Below, piece after piece: positions 57,885-64,000 of a stretch of 64,000 nt of DNA. Source of the DNA: Baylisascaris procyonis (taxonomy: Eukaryota; Nematoda; Chromadorea; Rhabditida; Ascarididae); the NCBI GenBank assembly GCA_037389465.1, contig JAZARR010000200.1:572001-636000 (forward strand). Direction: 5' to 3'. The translations under genes and the position numbers were made by a program. Within the stretch, counting starts at the first letter, position 1, and every line of letters starts with the position of its first letter. The notes beneath the pieces were generated by a model. The model ran no database searches. It was not told the DNA's origin and saw only the letters and a list, made by a program, of their open reading frames with translations.

Positions 57885-60800
57885 TTTTTATTAATTTATT
57901 TTACTGAGAGGCTCTTCTCCTTCTTTTTCTTTCTCAGTCGGTGTTCAGTCTGTTCACAACCTTTTTTATTGTATGTACGTGCAGAGAGTTTTGACGATAG
58001 CAGTGGATAGTGTTTGCTTTTATGTTTTTTCTCTATATGTGAGTAGCAGATGGGAAACCTTTTTGGATAAAATAACGATACCATCCGAAAAACGACTAGA
58101 CTCTCCGATGATCGATCTAGTATGACATAATCGAGGTTGAATAAGAGGGCTTTTGAGATAGCGTTAAGCAGAGCAAGAGGAGAAACTTTCGAGTAGAATA
58201 TTAAAATAACCAGTCTTGACTATATTAATTATTAAATATTCCCATTGTGCTATGTTTTTTACTTATTTTCTTTTTTATTGTTTTCTATTTTATTTTAATA
58301 TTCCTTTAATTGTTATTTAGAATGCTGATGTAGCGCCTTTGCATATTGACATATAATTATGCCCTTCCCCTCCTCGAAGAAGTATAACCATAACTTCATT
58401 TCGAAAGGAGTTGGGGATTTTTTATTGCCCTATTGTCGTCTTTGAAGAGCGGAAAGTGCGTTTTCCAATTAAATAGAATCAACCAATTTCACAGTGAAGA
58501 ACTTAGAGGATGAATCTTTTTCATCGAAATCTCCACTTCATAAATGGGAGAGAGGTGATTTTCATTTCCCATCCACCCATTTCCTTCATATTCTGTCTCG
58601 GTTCCCTTATATTTCATGTTGCTAAAAGTTGTCTTTTTCTTTCGATTTTATCATCGCATTTTTTTATCGCACATTCCAATTTTCTGTAAGGGAAGTGTTT
58701 CACTTGTTTGTGAACGTTCAATTTTATTTTATGTACTAATCAATTAACTCATATAGATGACGTCATATTTGTCTGTTGTGAATGTTCGTTTATTGGTGCT
58801 CACTTCTTCGTGATAAACAAATATGGTATAAAAGGTATTCACGACTCACGACTAAAATCACTTAACACATAAGAATCGGAGTTACTAATACCTAGCAAGT
58901 ATCGTTCAAGAAAAAATCTCGATTTATACCGCATGAGACATGAATTTATTTATTTTTTTTATGGGCTTAAGAGTGTTATCTTTCGTAATCGTTAATTCTT
59001 TTAGAATGCAATTTTCACCTTCTCTCAAATATGCAAATTTAAAATTTTTTTGCGAGAGTATTCTTCAAAAAATATTAGATAAAAATGGAATATTTTCAGG
59101 TTACTAGTATGTAAGTCTATTTAAAGCTGATGGAGTTTGGAAGGGAAAAGGGAGGGAAGGAAGTATTGTGACATGAATTTTCATTTAGTGGTCAAAAGAG
59201 GGGCATAATGCATGTCCCGTAGAAGAGTGTTGTTGAATGTGTGCGTTAAAAACGTGGCCGTTTCTATCGATGCAGTATACACTACGCGTGCGTGTGTAAC
59301 CCATAAATGGCGGCTACCCATTTCGTATCCCCCTCCCCAATTTTTCGAGAACACTCAATTTTTATTTGTGTTTCTCACTCATAAATAATCTCGTATTACC
59401 TATTTTAGGCCTCTGTTACCGTAATTTTGACCTTTAATAGTGCGAATATTGATGGAGATCGCTGAATGGTTGGATACCATGAGAGTACTGTAGGGTCACG
59501 CCCGCTTTTTCTCTTATGGTATTTGAGGCACGTCGTTTGTAAATCTTTGGGATCCTTTCACTGATTTTTTAAATCTCTGTAAATATTTTCGCCATTTTTC
59601 AATATTTATTATGCAGATGTGACTATCTCCTGGCAGTGTTAATTCAACAGCTGCTCGAGCTAGGAATGATGCGATTTGGTAGGCGTGAACTGTTTCGTAT
59701 GACTCCTTGTCCTATTTATATATGACATGAAATACTGCTTGTCTGGGTGAGCGAACTTCAAAGGCATTTGTGGTGGTAGATCAACGATGCGTCTCTCCAG
59801 TTGTTTTGAAACTCCTTACCTTTTACATTGGCTCATTTGCGCTAACGTTTTCTCTTTCACATTCATTTTCTTGCGCTTGTCATCAGTGCCATTTGCGCCA
59901 CGAGTGGTAGAGCAAGTGATAAATACATCACTTGAGTAGTTTCTGAGAAAGCATGAGATGAGCTCGTTGAAGGGGAAGGGTACGCTAATGTCGAACGAGG
60001 AAGGGTAGAACCATTCGTGCGCACAGCTATTAAGATGCACTCTTCGGGATCTGTACGGCAATTATCTCTCCTAGGTATTAATATTTATATCCCAGATATT
60101 AATGTTCGAAGGTATGCGACAGACTCGAGAAGTGTGTTCCAGTGGAAAGTTGCAGATGTGATAGTTGCTATGAAGTTTTTCATTTGAAGATGCTGATTGT
60201 TTGTGGCTCTTTAATCTGCATGTTTCATACTTCGTTAGTCTGTCACTCTCCACCTCTACGCTTTAATTTCGGAGGGACAAACTTTGTGGGCAGATGTTGC
60301 AAAAATTTTTTCACGCTTGTACAAAAAACCAGATTTGTTGTGAGAACTTCCCCTCCCGCGCTCAAGCGCAGAAGCTCTAAACATTGGAGAATGGATTAAT
60401 ATTGGACTTTCAAAGTCTTTATATGTATTTGTGTTTAACGTTGATAATTTGTTCAAAGCAAACGACGGCCGAGAGAAGCAATTCGACTGACGCGATTTAT
60501 GTGCAGCCGGTGCTTTATCCTTTCAGATGGCTTTTATCAGTGGCAGGTTGTTTTGTTGATTATCGTAAGCGGAATAATATATGAGTAGATAACGATGCTT
60601 TCTCCGATGCGCGTTTTTATTATGTGTTTTGATTTTAAAGGTATCTTATAACCAAACCTAAACCGGGCGTTGAGATGATTGATCGTATTGTTTCATGTTT
60701 CCATTTTAGGGCATGAACAAACATGGTTCTGGTTCGATTTGGGTAGGAGGCGTTCGTGCAATCGTGATCCGACCGCAACCCGGCCCGTTTTTGACCACTA

Positions 60801-60949
60801 CCATATGGAAATCGGTATGCGTTGATTAATAACCATTAAGGCTATTGTGTAGTAGGGACGTGGTGTAATAGTCTTTTGAAACTTCCCACCCGAAGGTTCT
60901 TGTTACGAAATATTACTAGGCGTCGAGGCATTAAAGGTTGAGGCATTTA

Positions 60950-62215
60950 TTGCTACGAGTAGATAAAGTGAAGGAGGGTTGGGGAAAAGGCCGGTAGGAA
61001 GTGTTGGTTTTGCTAGTTTGTGCACCATTGCTGCGATTAGATAAAATGAAGGAGGGTTGGGGAAAAGGCCGGTAGGAAGTGTTGGTTTTGCTAGTTTGTG
61101 CACCATTGCTGCTATTAGATAAAATGAAGGAGGGTTGGGGAAAAGGCCGGTAGGAAGTGTTGGTTTTGCTAGTTTGTGCACCATTGCTGCTATTAGATAA
61201 AATGAAGGAGGGTTGGGGAAAAGGCCGGTAGGAAGTGTTGGTTTTGCTAGTTTGTGCACCATTGCTGCGATTAGATAAAATGAAGGAGGGTTAGGGAAAA
61301 GGCCGGTAGGAAGTGTTGGTTTTGCTAGTTTGTGCACCATTGCTGCGAGTAGATAAAATGAAGGAGGGTTGGAGAAAAGGCCGGTAGGAAATGTTGGTTT
61401 TGTTAGTTTGTGCAGCATTGCTACGAGTAGATAAAATGAAGGAGGGTTGGGGAAAAGGCCGGTAGGAAGTGTTGGTTTTGCTAGTTTGTGCACCATTGCT
61501 GCGATTAGATAAAATGAAGGAGGGTTGGGGAAAAGGCCGGTAGGAAGTGTTGGTTTTGCTAGTTTGTGCACCATTGCTGCTATTAGATAAAATGAAGGAG
61601 GGTTGGGGAAAAGGCCGGTAGGAAGTGTTGGTTTTGCTAGTTTGTGCACCATTGCTGCTATTAGATAAAATGAAGGAGGGTTAGGGAAAAGGCCGGTAGG
61701 AAGTGTTGGTTTTGCTAGTTTGTGCACCATTGCTGCGAGTAGATAAAATGAAGGAGGGTTGGAGAAAAGGCCGGTAGGAAATGTTGGTTTTGTTAGTTTG
61801 TGCAGCATTGCTACGAGTAGATAAAATGAAGGAGGGTTGGGGAAAAGGCCGGTAGGAAGTGTTGGTTTTGCTAGTTTGTGCACCATTGCTGCTATTAGAT
61901 AAAATGAAGGAGGGTTGGGGAAAAGGCCGGTAGGAAGTGTTGGTTTTGCTAGTTTGTGCACCATTGCTGCTATTAGATAAAATGAAGGAGGGTTGGGGAA
62001 AAGGCCGGTAGGAAGTGTTGGTTTTGCTAGTTTGTGCACCATTGCTGCGATTAGATAAAATGAAGGAGGGTTAGGGAAAAGGCCGGTAGGAAGTGTTGGT
62101 TTTGCTAGTTTGTGCACCATTGCTGCGATTAGATAAAATGAAGGAGGGTTGGAGAAAAGGCCGGTAGGAAATGTTGGTTTTGTTAGTTTGTGCAGCATTG
62201 CTACGAGTAGATAAA
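60950..62215 (+). repeat. 78-bp minisatellite, second copy
   Basis: Also 16 units and 443 open minus-strand codons. Units 8, 10 and 16 carry a different version of the variable box from their copy 1 counterparts, while unit number and order are kept. Confidence 0.95.
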
Positions 62216-62745
62216 AGTACACTGATATGAACAACTTCTAGAAAGCGCAGGTTGCGTTTTATCAAATGTGGTATTTGTATCTACGATCATTTTAGATGGT
62301 TGTTTGAGAGGGAGTTGATTCCTGTTGAGGTAGTAGACAGTGTCCTTAACATCAGCTAAATTATTAAGAATATCATCCGAAATTTTACAAGCCGATAAAA
62401 AGAGAGATTTGAAGAATATTTGTTTACTATAGAATGCTTTATATACGTTGGCATGAGGGATGCTTTGTGGTGGGGATCATTGTGAATGCTATAGTTTGTT
62501 GTAACGAATGGATTTATTTGCTATAGCAGCAGATTTCTAAACAAATATCACTTGATATTTTATTCGATATTATTTTAAAACCGATTGGCATTTCAGCAGA
62601 TTTAAGATTGGATGGATGTCTGATTTTTAGTGTTATATATGAAATTCCAACTGCTCGTGTCCATAGTTGTTTGTGCATTCAGGCATTATGTGCAATATTG
62701 GCGTGTTTTATACGCTAATTAAGTATGTGATTTAACGCTTTGCAG

Positions 62746-62962
62746 AGTCATATTTTGGCTGCAAGCACGGTCGCCAACGCATCGAAGTCGTCGTTGGATT
62801 TGTTGAGGATTGGATAAAACGTTGGCAAGGACGTCACGATAACGAACGATGGCACCGCAATATTGGATACGACGAATATGGAGGATCATGTTGCCCAGAT
62901 TGTGTTCCAACTCTCGAAGGGTCATGATGCAGAAATTGGAGACGGAACTACCGGAGTTGTCG
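62746..62962 (+). pseudogene. cct-5: CCT5 exon, second copy
   Basis: Identical to 32241-32457 with the same internal stop. Confidence 0.85.
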
Positions 62963-64000
62963 GTAAGCGGCTGTTTGCTGAAGGGGGGGGAGGAAGAAGG
63001 GATTGTGGCTACTTAGGCGTGTTTTTTAAATAAGGCAAATAGATGATTTACACTACTACTCGCTCCACTATCTGCGTGCTTCTGCACTTTGGAACATATT
63101 TTATGGCTTCTTTATTACCCTCTAATCGATTTTCTTGTTCTCAATAGCTAATATAATCGTCATAGACGGTTTTTATTTAAACGGTTTTATAATAGAGTAC
63201 ATTTGGTAGTTTATAGTAATTTGAAAGTATGGAATTCTATAATATGGTGACTTGTTGGCGGCGTAAAGGTGTTTAGTCATATATTGTTTGTTTTATTTAA
63301 TGCTTTGTTTTATTAAGACATATTTGAAGATTAATCTGCTGCATATTGTAGATCTTTTTATGTTGTTTATTTTTCATCGTATAAAGAATTGTTGAATATA
63401 TTAACTTCTCGTAAATGTAATATGAGGAGCTTTCGGGAGCAGTTATAAAAATTTTATTATAAATAAGTACGAGATGATGGTTGTAGATTTGACTAGTTGC
63501 ATATATCACTGCAACCACTTTTTTCTTTGCTTTTTTATTGTTTATATTCTATAAAGTTTAATTAGGTAGGAATAATTACCCGGAATTAATATAATTGAAA
63601 TTACTTGCTGCTCTCTCTTCCTTCGGAAGTTAATCGCATGCCAATTTTTGATGTAAAGTTTTGGTAGAGATGGTTAGGTTAAATCGGCATACAAAAATTG
63701 TTTCTATTTTGGAGGTGTTTCATCGTAAATTCATCGAGAAAATTATTGATAGTAGACAGCATGTTTATTTTTTTTTAATTTCTTATAAATTTTTCGAGAA
63801 ATTCTCCGTAAATAAAATTAAATTATTCTTGAAATAAATGTAAAGCTGATGATAGTATTTTCAGGTTTAAATGTGCTCAATATTGCAGCTGTGTGAGGAG
63901 TTGTCCTCGGTGTATGTTCGCTATTTTCGCGAAGTCCAAAACACTCGGTGCGGTTATTGATTGGAGTTCTCTATCTCAAGCGAGGAGCGCTCACATTTGA

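Larger units (their letters stand above)
36919..64000 (+). repeat. 30.5-kb direct tandem duplication, unit copy 2 (truncated by window end)
   Basis: Head-to-tail second copy covering the equivalent of 6426-33496 in copy 1. Every feature of that span recurs in the same order and strand. Differences are mostly homopolymer or microsatellite lengths plus a handful of base changes. The right end lies outside the window, so the unit could occur more than twice. Confidence 0.97.

Noticed and set aside
1..64000. CRISPR arrays, nuclear tRNA genes, spliced-leader genes and telomere repeats
   Set aside because: Scanned by eye for repeat-spacer structure, tRNA B-box-like words, the SL1 exon and TTAGGC arrays; none seen.

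Overview
ORGANISM. The window looks like nuclear DNA of a spirurid or filarial nematode. It is AT-rich with small coding exons in TTTTCAG/GTAAGT-type introns, and one gene pair has operon-like spacing. It carries a seven-exon globin gene with a neuroglobin-like histidine spacing. It also holds nuclear copies of T-rich, one-strand-coded mitochondrial DNA (cox1, nad4L, 12S rRNA) that read with the invertebrate mitochondrial code and resemble filarial mtDNA. The genus assignment is inference; no search was run. LAYOUT. (1) Positions 1-6425 are single-copy here: a globin gene (448-5930, first exon missing on the left) with a large fold-back repeat in intron 5, then a small one-pass membrane protein gene (6261-6449) about 170 bp after the globin polyadenylation signal. 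(2) Positions 6426-36918 are a 30,493-bp unit. (3) From 36919 to the window end (64000) the same unit repeats head-to-tail, reaching the equivalent of 33496. By eye I found only about 11 substitutions outside tandem repeats, plus length changes in homopolymers, an (AT)n run and similar tracts. The junction falls inside the tail of the small membrane protein gene, and a decayed paralogue of that gene ends the first unit. This is the layout expected from recombination between diverged repeats. CONTENT OF THE UNIT. The unit is gene-poor. It has one plausible intact small ORF on the minus strand (6564-6827), a frame-consistent three-exon segment of unknown function (7544-12683), and isolated exons with splice sites but without their partner exons. 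Several of these carry lesions: an LDL-receptor class A-like exon, a calcium-binding EGF exon that lost a cysteine, a frameshifted second EGF-like exon, a cadherin-repeat exon with a stop, and a CCT5 chaperonin exon with a stop. Two mitochondrial insertions, a TATA+Inr core promoter with short tandem repeats, a 16 x 78-bp minisatellite with a 390-bp higher-order period, and several strong hairpins complete it. Beyond the part seen twice (33.5-36.9 kb) are an acidic terminal exon and a coding-like exon cut off from its gene by the junction. INTERPRETATION. Only the globin/small membrane protein pair looks like an ordinary functional locus. The rest resembles a decaying, recently amplified segment, such as a non-recombining sex-linked region or a fragment graveyard. 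An assembly artefact that placed two haplotypes in tandem must be excluded first.
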